Source of the DNA: a bacterium
GTDB taxonomy: Bacteria > Chloroflexota > Dormibacteria > Aeolococcales > Aeolococcaceae
NCBI GenBank assembly: GCA_021850405.1
Contig: JAJZMA010000012.1
Location: 1 to 9,590 of the forward strand
Length of the DNA: 9,590 bases
Reading direction: 5' to 3'
Shown here: piece after piece, positions 1 through 6,799 of the stretch
How positions within the stretch are numbered: position 1 is the stretch's first letter
How the letters are laid out: each line of letters starts with the position of its first letter
The notes under the pieces: generated by a model
What the model saw: only the letters and a program-made list of their open reading frames with translations
Told to the model about the DNA's origin: nothing
The model's database searches: none
Program-made: the position numbers and the translations under genes

Positions 1-227
1 ATACCTATGGATAGCAAAAGAAAAAGAACGCTGCTTTTCATTGGCTCGTTGCTAGTCGCAGTGATGTTCTTGACGGGAGCTGCAGGGCTGGGAAGCGGCC
101 ACAGCATCCCCATCAGCAGCACAAGCGGCAGCCAGGCTTCCCACTGAAGGGAGATGGGTGCTACATGGTGGAGAGCCCTGGGCAGCACTGTGACTGGCAC
201 AGACGAAGCAAGAATGAAAGTATTCAC
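1..227 (-). CDS. NuoN-like complex I membrane subunit, N-terminal part (cut by window edge)
   Basis: An open frame starts at a GTG six bases after the stop of the NuoM-like gene and runs off the left edge, giving 75 codons. It begins MNTFILASSVPVTVL. A hydrophobic stretch WLPLVLLMGMLWPL follows at about residues 34-47, and a second, FLLLSIG, begins at the edge. The start is supported by GGAGGG nine bases upstream, inside the end of the previous gene. The identity rests mainly on position: in complex I operons the gene after nuoM is nuoN, and a NuoN-type protein opens with membrane helices. No diagnostic NuoN motif falls inside the visible part. It could instead be another membrane protein of the same cluster. 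Translation is probably coupled to the gene before it. Confidence 0.6.
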   Translation of the reverse strand, partial: MNTFILASSVPVTVLPRALHHVAPISLQWEAWLPLVLLMGMLWPLPSPAAPVKNITATSNEPMKSSVLFLLLSIG

Positions 228-233
228 TGCCGG

Positions 234-1850
234 CTACCCTCCGAGCCTGGCAAGTATGGTTGCCATCCCATTCCCCACCATCTCGGTGAGGAGCCCTGGG
301 AAGATGCCAAACAGAACCATGCCAATCAGTATGGGAGATACAACCGCAAGCTCCCGGGCACTTGCATCTGGAGCCTGGACCGATTCCTCCCCACCCGGGC
401 GCAGCTGCAGCGCCCCCATCCTGGCAAAACCCACAACGTGCAGCAGAAAGCCGGCAAGCAGTACAAGTGTGAGAATCCGGTCAGCAAATAGGCCCCCACT
501 TATGATCAGGAGAAGCCCGAGAAATGTAGACATGAATGGCACTCCTGCCGCAGACAGGAGCGCCAGCAACCCCAGGCGCGCAAATACCGGTCCATGGACA
601 AAGAATGCCTCCAGTTCTGTCGCCCGCCTGGCAGCGGCACGCTCGTCAAAGGCAGCACTCAGCAGGGTGAGCAGGCCAACCGTAAGCGCAGCCCCACAGA
701 GCATGAATACCGAGCCAGTTAGCGCGATGGAAGTTTGAACACCAAACGCAAAGATAACCGCCCCAAAAAGCAGTAGCGCAGCAGAGACCGCAGCAGCCCT
801 GGGCGAGGAAGACACAACTGCCCGGATCCCAGCCCACAGCGCCGTAAGAGAGCCAATGAGCGCAAGCACCAGATGCATGTGTGCCGCTGCGGTCGCAAAG
901 AGCCCAAGATCCACCCGAAGGACCAGGTACAGTGCAACTGAAGGGACAACGGCCAGAAGAACCATCCTGGTGCCCAGCCAGGACCTTGCCGAAGGAAACT
1001 GCAGTGGATAGAGTGGGATGAGCGGCACCATGATTGCTGCGCCAACAAAAGTGAGCCAGAACGCAACCATCATGATGGCCGGGTGGAGCGTGCTCAGGGC
1101 TGGACCCACTGACCCAGATCTGGTCAGCACTACCTGAAGCAGGATTCCGCAGGGAAACGCCGTAGCTGCCACCATGGAGCGGAGCGCAAGACTGCGCCAC
1201 GGGGCCCCGCCGGATTCAGCATCCCTGCGCCGCAGGCCAGGACTTGCCCATATAAGCCCGGCTATGGATGGCAGGAAGAGAGCCCAGAATGCAACAAGCA
1301 GCACCAGATTTATGGAGCACAACAACCCAACTACGCAAAAAACAACAGCCAGCAGGGAAAGACAGTACAGTTTTACCCGCTCTCCTACTTTCCAGGTGCT
1401 GAGTGCGACACCAAAAAGAATGAGCATCAGCACGGCCAGAACCGGTATTGAAATGCCATCCAGCCCAACCTGATAGTCCACAGGTACAACCCCACCACTC
1501 CACCAGTGGTACGTCTCCTCAAAAACATAATTGGTTCCAGGGGCAGACAGATTGGTTATCTGGCTCCATACGGCATAGAGCGCAAGGATTGCTGCCACCC
1601 CAACGCCGAAAAATGTTGCCAGCCGCATCCTGCGCTGCCAGTCGGCACTCCGCTCGGGAAAGAGGAGGACAAGCAGAAACGCAACCGCAGGAGCAAGCAG
1701 ACTGGTGGACACGAGAATAGTGGGAAATGAACCGCTGCCTGTAGTCGCAGGCGAAGACACGGCAGGAGCCGGCGGAGTAGCAACTGCCGTCGCTGCAGCG
1801 GCCAGGAGCGGATGCAGACCCTGGTACAAACTGGTGTACATGCCACTCAC
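234..1850 (-). CDS. nuoM: Divergent NuoM-like subunit of a complex-I-like membrane module
   Basis: A 538-residue polytopic membrane protein close to NuoM in length (about 500). Family marks that I can see: YQVGLDGISIP at 126-136, matching the NuoM stretch with the DGIS/DGLS core; the NLVLLVAFW helix at 181-189; VPLIPLY at 275-281, where NuoM has MPxxPLH; GVPFMSTFLGLLLIISG at 436-452, which aligns without gaps to GMPGTGNFVGEFMILFG; and GIFPGLL at 515-521 near the end. The key charged residues are missing when set against E. coli NuoM recalled from memory: Glu144 becomes Ala190, Lys234 becomes Met274, Lys265 becomes Ser304 and Glu407 becomes Leu446. A 40-residue Ala/Pro/Ser-rich head precedes the first helix. 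The start is a GTG whose last two bases begin the TGA of the NuoL-like gene (GTGA). AGGGG lies about seven bases upstream; an ATG three codons later is the alternative. NuoM normally forms an antiporter-like proton channel in the distal membrane arm. Membership of that family is fairly sure, but proton pumping is doubtful. Confidence 0.8.
   Translation of the reverse strand: MSGMYTSLYQGLHPLLAAAATAVATPPAPAVSSPATTGSGSFPTILVSTSLLAPAVAFLLVLLFPERSADWQRRMRLATFFGVGVAAILALYAVWSQITNLSAPGTNYVFEETYHWWSGGVVPVDYQVGLDGISIPVLAVLMLILFGVALSTWKVGERVKLYCLSLLAVVFCVVGLLCSINLVLLVAFWALFLPSIAGLIWASPGLRRRDAESGGAPWRSLALRSMVAATAFPCGILLQVVLTRSGSVGPALSTLHPAIMMVAFWLTFVGAAIMVPLIPLYPLQFPSARSWLGTRMVLLAVVPSVALYLVLRVDLGLFATAAAHMHLVLALIGSLTALWAGIRAVVSSSPRAAAVSAALLLFGAVIFAFGVQTSIALTGSVFMLCGAALTVGLLTLLSAAFDERAAARRATELEAFFVHGPVFARLGLLALLSAAGVPFMSTFLGLLLIISGGLFADRILTLVLLAGFLLHVVGFARMGALQLRPGGEESVQAPDASARELAVVSPILIGMVLFGIFPGLLTEMVGNGMATILARLGG
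237..242 (-). promoter_or_regulatory. Ribosome binding site of the NuoN-like gene
   Basis: On the minus strand GGAGGG lies nine bases before the GTG at 227, within the last codons of the NuoM-like gene. It supports GTG as the start and points to coupled translation of the two genes. Confidence 0.55.
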
Positions 1851-3856
1851 AGTGCTGCCCCTGTATGTGCAGCAACAAGTGTTCCAAAGAGCAGAAGGAC
1901 GAACACAAGCACCACAACACCGACCAGCGCTACGCGCACGGTGCTCTCTCGGTGCTCCTCTCCTGATGATCTGGAATCATCATGCGGCTCCAGCTCTAGC
2001 CTTGATAGCCCGCCAGCTACGGCACCTGCAACTTCTGCCATAGCGTCGACCAGTACTGCCTCAACCGCACTTTCTGCGGCAAAGACCGCTGTGGCAACCC
2101 CAGAATCCATGGCCGCAACCCAGCGCAGGGGTGCTGGGGTCCTCACCGGAGCAGGGGTTCTGGCACCACGTCCAGCCCAGGCCAGCCATCCTCCAGCAAC
2201 AGCGGCAAGCACCTCAAGCACGTAGGCAACAGGCAGGGGGCCATCGACCGTAAGCGGTGCTGGTGCTGCCAGCTGGCGGGCGAGCGGACCACCCCATGGG
2301 ACCAGCAGCAGCCCCACGATGAGCATCAGGAAAAACAGCAGAACTGGATACAACCGTCTGGTATCTGAAACATCGACAATCCGGTCCAGGCGGAAACGCC
2401 GCCTGAATGCAGCAAACGCTGGCTGGCGCATCCGGAGTACCGCTGCAACCATGGCCGCTGGCAGCAGGACCATGGCGCCAAGAACCGCAACAAGGAAAAA
2501 CCACTGCCAGAAGCCAGGAACGGCAGCAGCCCCACGCGATCCCCGGTCTACCATTATTGCGGATAGCACGGCCCCGCCCGACCACCACGCTGCAGTTGGC
2601 ACTACCCCGGCAGCCGCAAGAAGGCCCGCCCGCGAGAGTTCCGCAACCCAGGGAGCACGACGCGCCACCTCAGCTATATCTCCGCTGTCATGGGAGCGGA
2701 AGGTGCGTACCAGCAGATATGTGGTCGTGTAAGCAAATGTCACTGCCACCACTGCGCAAAGCAGCGCAATTTCAGCATCCACAACTCCTCCGCAGGCAAG
2801 CGCCACAACCGAGACCCCAAAGAGAAAACGGCCCCCTGCAGAGACAAGCGCCATAGTCTCCCTCTCCCGCAGCGCTCCGACAGTACCGTCAACCACTGCT
2901 ACGACACCAGCGAGCCCGAGTACCACGGCGAGCCCAGGGGTCACCGCGAAAAGGGGAGCAAACCGTACCAGCAGGGTGATGGCTGGAACATAAAAGCCAA
3001 GCCCAATAGCGGCTGAAGAGATTGCGCCAGGAGCCTTTTCAAAAGAGCTGTACAGTCTCCGGAACGGTACTATTCCAGCACGGAGCCACACCGCAGCAAG
3101 TACTGCCAGGCCCAGCCCCCACTCTGTCTTTATCCCAACCCCCGGCACCTCCCGCAGTGGCAATAGAAAGAGCGCCTGCAATCTGCCAAAGTCAAACGGA
3201 TCTGCTGCACTCTCTCCTGCTGGCAGGATCGTTGAGGTGACAAGTGAGGCCGAATATTTGTACACCACAATGGCAAGCACGAGCACCATCACAAGGACAG
3301 CTGCCACCTGGACCACCACTGCAAGTCGCCATCTGGCTGCCATCGCCGCATCCACCCTGCCGACAGCCAGGACCGGCAGGGAAGCAGCTGAAACCCCCCA
3401 CGCAATAAGGAGCGTAAGAAGATTGGGGGCAGCGACGGAAGCCATCGCTCCCAGAAACAGCAGCTGGAGCGCAACTGTATGTCGGCGCAGCCCTTCGTCT
3501 GCCCGCAGGTTCCTGAAACAGGCCAGCTGTGCCAGGAACGCGGCCCACGAGATGACCAGCGCTGCAGACACCGAAAAACCATCTGCACGAACACCAATCT
3601 GCCCCACGAACGTAGATATGTCGAGCCCGCCCAAAGCATGCTGATAAGGAGTAAAAGACCACAGCGTGATCACAGACTGGAACACTGGCAGATTCGGATT
3701 CAGATAGTGATACATGAAAAAAATCAGTGCCAGTAGTGCGGTAGCCAGGGTCCCCAGTGTGGCTGCCCGTGCGCCTGCCCGCGCGTCGTCTACCAGGTAG
3801 GCAAGGAGAAGCCCGCCAAGTGGGGTCAGTGTCACCGCCCAGGCAAGATCATTCAT
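1847..3856 (-). CDS. nuoL: Divergent NuoL-like subunit of a complex-I-like membrane module
   Basis: A 669-residue protein with many membrane helices, slightly longer than usual NuoL (about 600-650). RADGFSVSAALV at 90-101 matches the NuoL DGxS-type segment. NLLTLLIAWG at 145-154 aligns with E. coli NLLLMYLGWE, giving Gly154 where NuoL has Glu144. Residues 258-298 align without gaps to the channel segment around PLxxWLxDAMxGPTPVSALIHA, with Arg259 in place of Lys229 and no His. VTFAYTTTYLL (372-382) stands where NuoL has THAFFKALLFL, and WWSGG (424-428) where it has FFSKD. The tail keeps NuoL architecture: an amphipathic Ala-rich helix at about 583-620, a charged loop, and a last membrane helix at about 639-661. 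A TPAP repeat lies just before it. ATG overlaps the stop of the NuoK-like gene (ATGA), and the stop overlaps the next start (GTGA). The comparison with E. coli is from memory. Family placement is good; a pumping role is doubtful. Confidence 0.82.
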   Translation of the reverse strand: MNDLAWAVTLTPLGGLLLAYLVDDARAGARAATLGTLATALLALIFFMYHYLNPNLPVFQSVITLWSFTPYQHALGGLDISTFVGQIGVRADGFSVSAALVISWAAFLAQLACFRNLRADEGLRRHTVALQLLFLGAMASVAAPNLLTLLIAWGVSAASLPVLAVGRVDAAMAARWRLAVVVQVAAVLVMVLVLAIVVYKYSASLVTSTILPAGESAADPFDFGRLQALFLLPLREVPGVGIKTEWGLGLAVLAAVWLRAGIVPFRRLYSSFEKAPGAISSAAIGLGFYVPAITLLVRFAPLFAVTPGLAVVLGLAGVVAVVDGTVGALRERETMALVSAGGRFLFGVSVVALACGGVVDAEIALLCAVVAVTFAYTTTYLLVRTFRSHDSGDIAEVARRAPWVAELSRAGLLAAAGVVPTAAWWSGGAVLSAIMVDRGSRGAAAVPGFWQWFFLVAVLGAMVLLPAAMVAAVLRMRQPAFAAFRRRFRLDRIVDVSDTRRLYPVLLFFLMLIVGLLLVPWGGPLARQLAAPAPLTVDGPLPVAYVLEVLAAVAGGWLAWAGRGARTPAPVRTPAPLRWVAAMDSGVATAVFAAESAVEAVLVDAMAEVAGAVAGGLSRLELEPHDDSRSSGEEHRESTVRVALVGVVVLVFVLLLFGTLVAAHTGAAL

Positions 3857-4152
3857 TTTGGCGACCCATCCTTGCTGTCCCGATGCAGGCTCCAGCGAAC
3901 CACCATTCCTGCGCCACCAAGCGAAAAGACGACCATGCCAGCAGAGAGGCAGAGCACAAGTGCCACCATCGGGTCGAGAAAGTGGTGCTGCGTGAGCAGG
4001 TCTCCGCCAGCTGCGGTCAGGGCAAGCCCAAGCCCCCCAATCGCCCCTGCCACGCTACCAGCCCAGGCATCCTCCCTCAAAAGAAGACAGAAGACTCCTA
4101 TAGCAACCAGCACAAGGCCGTCCACCAGCAACAGCAGGGACGTAGATGTCAA
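3853..4152 (-). CDS. nuoK: Divergent NuoK-like subunit of a complex-I-like membrane module
   Basis: A 99-residue protein starting at TTG, exactly the size of NuoK (about 100), with three membrane helices at roughly 5-25, 30-50 and 60-86. LDPMVALVLCLSAG at 59-72 matches the DPxVxALVL-type segment of the NuoK/MrpC family. In an ungapped comparison with E. coli NuoK from memory, the two membrane glutamates are gone: Glu36 falls at Ala37 (or a neighbouring Gly/Ile) and Glu72 at Val75. Those glutamates belong to the proton path in complex I. The TTG start is fixed by a purine-rich binding site just upstream and by the TTGA overlap with the stop of the NuoJ-like gene. No ATG or GTG gives a sensible N-terminus, and a longer frame upstream only shadows the NuoJ-like gene. 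The end overlaps the NuoL-like start (ATGA). An MrpC-like antiporter subunit is the alternative, but gene order favours NuoK. Confidence 0.75.
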   Translation of the reverse strand: MTSTSLLLLVDGLVLVAIGVFCLLLREDAWAGSVAGAIGGLGLALTAAGGDLLTQHHFLDPMVALVLCLSAGMVVFSLGGAGMVVRWSLHRDSKDGSPK

Positions 4153-4754
4153 GATGCTCCTCCCCTCCTGCCTTCCCTGCGCACGTGAGCGCTTTGTCTG
4201 TCCTGCCGCCGCTTGCGATTCCGCTCGGCCAGGTCCTGGAGTCTGCGCTCCGTGTGCAGGTGGACCCGTTCCTCCTGGGACTCGACAAAAAACAGGATCC
4301 CAACCCCACCCAGCGCCAGCGCGGCAAGGGCAGCAAACAGGACCGTCCATCCGTTTGACACCGACACTGACCCTGAGGGCGCACCGTGCACAGCGAAGAA
4401 TGACAGCAACAGCAGACCAGATACAAAAAGGCAAAGCAGAGAGAGCACGATTGTGACTGGCCCCCATCCTGCCTGCACCAGCCTTTTGCGACCATGATCC
4501 CTGTACCTGCGCGAGTGAATCCCAAAGACCGCTGGATCCAGGGAGTGGGCAACTGCAGCAGCGGCCACAATTGCGAGAAAGGCGCCGAACCCGAGCAGAC
4601 CGAGCTGCCACGACACGAGTAGCAGCAGGAGAATGCAGCCAGAAAGCGCCATGACCATCATGGCAGCAAAGAGACGCCGGGATACTGGACTCAGTGCTGC
4701 TATCACAGCCGAGGCTACCAGGAAAAAAGAGACAGGAATTGCCAGTACTGTCAT
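4149..4754 (-). CDS. nuoJ: Divergent NuoJ-like subunit of a complex-I-like membrane module
   Basis: A 201-residue membrane protein, within the usual NuoJ range (about 165-200). Five helices are visible at roughly 4-21, 28-47, 52-70, 99-122 and 136-157, the NuoJ topology. The N-terminal run FFLVASAVIAALSPVSRRLF matches the NuoJ pattern of a first helix, then a short loop with basic residues, then a helix starting with small residues. In the third helix, where NuoJ has Y-V-G-A-I-M-V-L-F-L-F around its flexible bulge, this protein has FGAFLAIVAAAAV at 56-68, with Phe for the conserved Tyr. A strongly charged tail (158-198), rich in Arg and Glu, likely lies in the cytoplasm. ATG is the only start in this frame after a TGA 63 bases upstream, and CAGGA lies nine bases before it. 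The stop overlaps the TTG of the NuoK-like gene. Similarity is weak; the call leans on topology and order. Confidence 0.7.
   Translation of the reverse strand: MTVLAIPVSFFLVASAVIAALSPVSRRLFAAMMVMALSGCILLLLLVSWQLGLLGFGAFLAIVAAAAVAHSLDPAVFGIHSRRYRDHGRKRLVQAGWGPVTIVLSLLCLFVSGLLLLSFFAVHGAPSGSVSVSNGWTVLFAALAALALGGVGILFFVESQEERVHLHTERRLQDLAERNRKRRQDRQSAHVRREGRRGGAS
4153..4169 (-). promoter_or_regulatory. Purine-rich ribosome binding site deciding the TTG start of the NuoK-like gene
   Basis: The minus strand reads GGAGGGGAGGAGCATC directly before TTG, with AGGAG four bases from the start and a second GGAGG further up. This, together with the TTGA stop-start overlap, makes TTG at 4152 the likely start. 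Confidence 0.6.
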
Positions 4755-4816
4755 CCGGATACGTCCTGGGCCCTTCCTGGCTCTGCCAGCTTCGGCTTGG
4801 GGTAAAACATGGCCAT
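4751..4816 (-). CDS. Possible 21-residue ORF coupled to the NuoJ-like gene
   Basis: A short frame ATG-GCC-ATG encodes MAMFYPKPKLAEPGRAQDVSG and stops at a TGA that overlaps the NuoJ-like start (ATGA). GAGG sits five bases before its first ATG. The tight junction and good binding site make translation possible, perhaps as a leader that couples translation into the module. It is hydrophilic with Lys/Pro and has no family I recognise. It could also be the remnant end of a lost upstream gene (NuoI would be the usual neighbour), or chance. The rest of the 4755-4954 gap holds only even shorter frames. Confidence 0.2.
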   Translation of the reverse strand: MAMFYPKPKLAEPGRAQDVSG

Positions 4817-4954
4817 AGGGGCCTCATTGTAAGACAGACAGGGAGCTCCTCATCTGGAGAAAGCAGGAACTGTGTCTGGGCCAGCGGGCAATCCCTTCAT
4901 TTCCCAGCCGGCGGCTCATCGACCAGCATGCCCAGGAGCCAGGACAGCTCCCCC

Positions 4955-5323
4955 CTAGAGAGCATCCCGGTCCCTGTGGTCTCTGTCCGCCAAGGGCATC
5001 CTCGTACGGATGGGCCTCACGGCAGGCACATACTCAACCACAGATGTCAGGGCCGCTCCCAGCAGCAGCACAATCATCCCAAACAGCATGAGCGGATTCA
5101 GTTCCCATCCGAGCAGGGGAATGGAAAGGGACCAGAGAGACCCAGGACGGTTTGTCTCCCAGACAAGGCCAGTCAGCGCCACAAGCGCACCAAGGGCAGG
5201 AAGGAGTTTGGGAAGGTCTCCCTCCAGATAGACTGACCGGAAAGCACACGCCAGCCAGATGGAGCAGCCCAGCGCCAGGAGGCAGCCAGCAATCACTCCA
5301 GAAAGGGTTATACCGGCGCTCAT
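4955..5323 (-). CDS. Small membrane protein of unknown family, upstream of the Nuo-like block
   Basis: A 122-residue protein with three hydrophobic segments at about 5-28, 40-55 and 77-96. The loop between the last two is Trp-rich and ends in LLGWELNPLML, and a charged tail ends DRDHRDRDAL. I do not recognise the family. It is near NuoA in size and helix number, but lacks the NuoA marks I know (the Glu/Cys-Gly loop and the FYLVA, FDVE motifs), so I do not call it NuoA. The start chosen is the ATG at 5323, with AGGG ten bases upstream. An ATG 13 codons earlier (5362) would add a basic, Gly-rich head but has no visible binding site. It lies about 90 bases after mnmA and 200 bases before the NuoJ-like gene, all on one strand, so it may be an accessory subunit of that module. 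That link is inferred from position only. Confidence 0.6.
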   Translation of the reverse strand: MSAGITLSGVIAGCLLALGCSIWLACAFRSVYLEGDLPKLLPALGALVALTGLVWETNRPGSLWSLSIPLLGWELNPLMLFGMIVLLLGAALTSVVEYVPAVRPIRTRMPLADRDHRDRDAL

Positions 5324-5410
5324 GGCCCGGAGACCCTGGCCACCGCGCAAGCGGCCTCCCATGCGGCCATAGGAAACAATGTCCAGTCAGCAGCGCCGCA
5401 GGAGAGGTTC

Positions 5411-6664
5411 TCAGTCACCGATTGCCCCCACGATTCCCCCTCCAAGCACTTCATCGCCAGCATAAAGCACAGCTGACTGCCCCGGAGAGGCGCCAAAGAC
5501 CGGCTCTTCCGAACTGAGCTGCACAAGCCCCCAGGCCGATGACCGCCCGTCATCCCTGCCCACTGGCCCGTTTGCCCAAACTGCCATCTGCTGCACACCG
5601 GCCTGTTCCCTGGTTTCACTGTCCACCAGCATTGGGACCGGGGAGGCATGGCTTCTCAGCTGAACGCCAACCCTGGTCCCTGGAGCTGGAGCCACCCCCG
5701 CTGTCCAGCGGCAGTCGGAAAGCGCGAGGCGGCGATGCCCCAGAGATGAGCGTGGCCCCACCACCACCTGATTGCGCTCCATGTCCAGGGCAAGAACGTA
5801 GAAAAGCTCTCCTGTCCCCCCCACAGCAGCCGGGCCGAGCCGCCGCCGCTGCCCAACGGTGTAGCGGTAGAGGCCCTGGTGCTGCCCCAGTACCCTCCCA
5901 CTCTCGTCAACGATGTCACCTTCCCCTAGCGTCATGCCCAGCCTTTGCTCGAGATGGGAAGAGAGGGTGTCTGCCACAAAGCACAGATCCTGCGATTCAG
6001 GCTTGCCCGCCACTGGAAGGGCGCTGGCCATCGCCAGCTGGCGCACCTTCCGCTTGGCTTCCATGGCTCCGAGTGGAAACACTGCAGCAGACAGCTGCTC
6101 CTGGTCCAGCCGGTAGAGAGTGTAGGACTGATCCTTGGCCGCATCTGCCGCCCGATGGAGCGTCGAAAAGGGCCCCCTGGTACCAACCCTGGCATAGTGA
6201 CCCGTTGCCAGGTGTGTCGCGCCCAGCTGCCTCACCGCCCGGAGCAGCTCCCCAAACTTTATCCTCTGGTTGCAGTGGACACATGGATTGGGAGTGCGTC
6301 CAGCAGCGTACTCGGCCTCGAACGGCTCAACTACACTGCGCTCGAAAGACTCCTTCATGTTCCATATGTAATGCCTTATTCCAAGGCGATGCGCCACCCT
6401 TCTGGCGTCATCTGCAGCTTCAACTGAGCAGCATCCCCGGTCCTTGACCACCTCTGGTGCCATGTCCCAGAGCGAGAGGGTGACACCAAAGACCGAAAAA
6501 CCACCCGCCACCAGAAGGCTTGCCGCCACACTTGAGTCCACACCGCCGGACAGGGCAACCGCTACAGTTGCATCCCTTGGCAGGAGAGACAGCGGATCAG
6601 CGGGCACCACTGCATCGCCATGCAACCACGCCCTCTCCACCTGGGGGGAGCCCAGGGTCGTCAT
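5411..6664 (-). CDS. mnmA: tRNA-specific 2-thiouridylase MnmA
   Basis: A cytoplasmic enzyme that uses ATP and a sulfur carrier to convert uridine 34 of the wobble position of Lys, Glu and Gln tRNAs to 2-thiouridine. At 417 residues it is a little longer than most MnmA (about 360-380), because about 35 residues precede the nucleotide-binding loop. Visible marks: the PP-loop SGGVDSS at 39-45; GCCSVEA at 77-83; TPNPCVHCNQRIKFG at 124-138, whose second Cys (131) matches the catalytic Cys; ATGHYA (153-158); KDQSYTLYRL (177-186); SQDLCFVAD (224-232) with the second catalytic Cys 228; YTVGQRRRLG (268-277); and the C-terminal barrel ending in PGQSAVLYAGDEVLGGGIVG. The ATG at 6664 is chosen because GGAAGG lies six bases upstream. 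An upstream ATG (6763) would give 450 residues but lacks a binding site and adds sequence unlike the family. It sits 135 bases after secDF, with no terminator seen. Confidence 0.96.
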   Translation of the reverse strand: MTTLGSPQVERAWLHGDAVVPADPLSLLPRDATVAVALSGGVDSSVAASLLVAGGFSVFGVTLSLWDMAPEVVKDRGCCSVEAADDARRVAHRLGIRHYIWNMKESFERSVVEPFEAEYAAGRTPNPCVHCNQRIKFGELLRAVRQLGATHLATGHYARVGTRGPFSTLHRAADAAKDQSYTLYRLDQEQLSAAVFPLGAMEAKRKVRQLAMASALPVAGKPESQDLCFVADTLSSHLEQRLGMTLGEGDIVDESGRVLGQHQGLYRYTVGQRRRLGPAAVGGTGELFYVLALDMERNQVVVGPRSSLGHRRLALSDCRWTAGVAPAPGTRVGVQLRSHASPVPMLVDSETREQAGVQQMAVWANGPVGRDDGRSSAWGLVQLSSEEPVFGASPGQSAVLYAGDEVLGGGIVGAIGD

Positions 6665-6670
6665 CTGCAA

Positions 6671-6676
6671 CCTTCC
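6671..6676 (-). promoter_or_regulatory. Ribosome binding site deciding the mnmA start
   Basis: GGAAGG on the minus strand lies six bases before ATG at 6664. The longer alternative starts at 6763 and 6745 have no comparable site, so this favours the 417-residue product. Confidence 0.6.
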
Positions 6677-6799
6677 GGCATGCAGATGTCCCACGGCCCC
6701 ACAAGGCAGGCATGCAGTGCCGCTGGTGCTCTTCCTCCCCACCATATAGTCATGGGAGAACATTGCCAGGAATCAGCTAGACGAGCCACGGTTCCTATA

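Noticed and set aside
154..738. A 194-codon plus-strand open frame
   Set aside because: It is antisense to the NuoM-like gene, low in complexity (Ser/Arg/Pro), with no motif or binding site of note.
4152..4827. The long upstream part of the 324-codon minus frame that ends with the NuoK-like protein
   Set aside because: It overlaps the NuoJ-like gene throughout and reads as Cys/Ser/Arg-rich nonsense. Only the part from the TTG at 4152 has NuoK character and a proper binding site.
4955..5362. Calling the small membrane protein NuoA
   Set aside because: It has three helices and suitable size, but the characteristic NuoA loop and FDVE-type motif are absent.
5539..6447. A 302-codon plus-strand open frame
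   Set aside because: It lies wholly antisense to mnmA, whose motifs are certain. Its translation is Pro/Arg/Ser-rich with no domain, as expected for a shadow frame.
6665..6799. A promoter or terminator between secDF and mnmA (TAATAT and TATATG boxes)
   Set aside because: Neither box has a convincing -35 partner, and I see no GC-rich hairpin followed by T residues. The gap is more likely read through.
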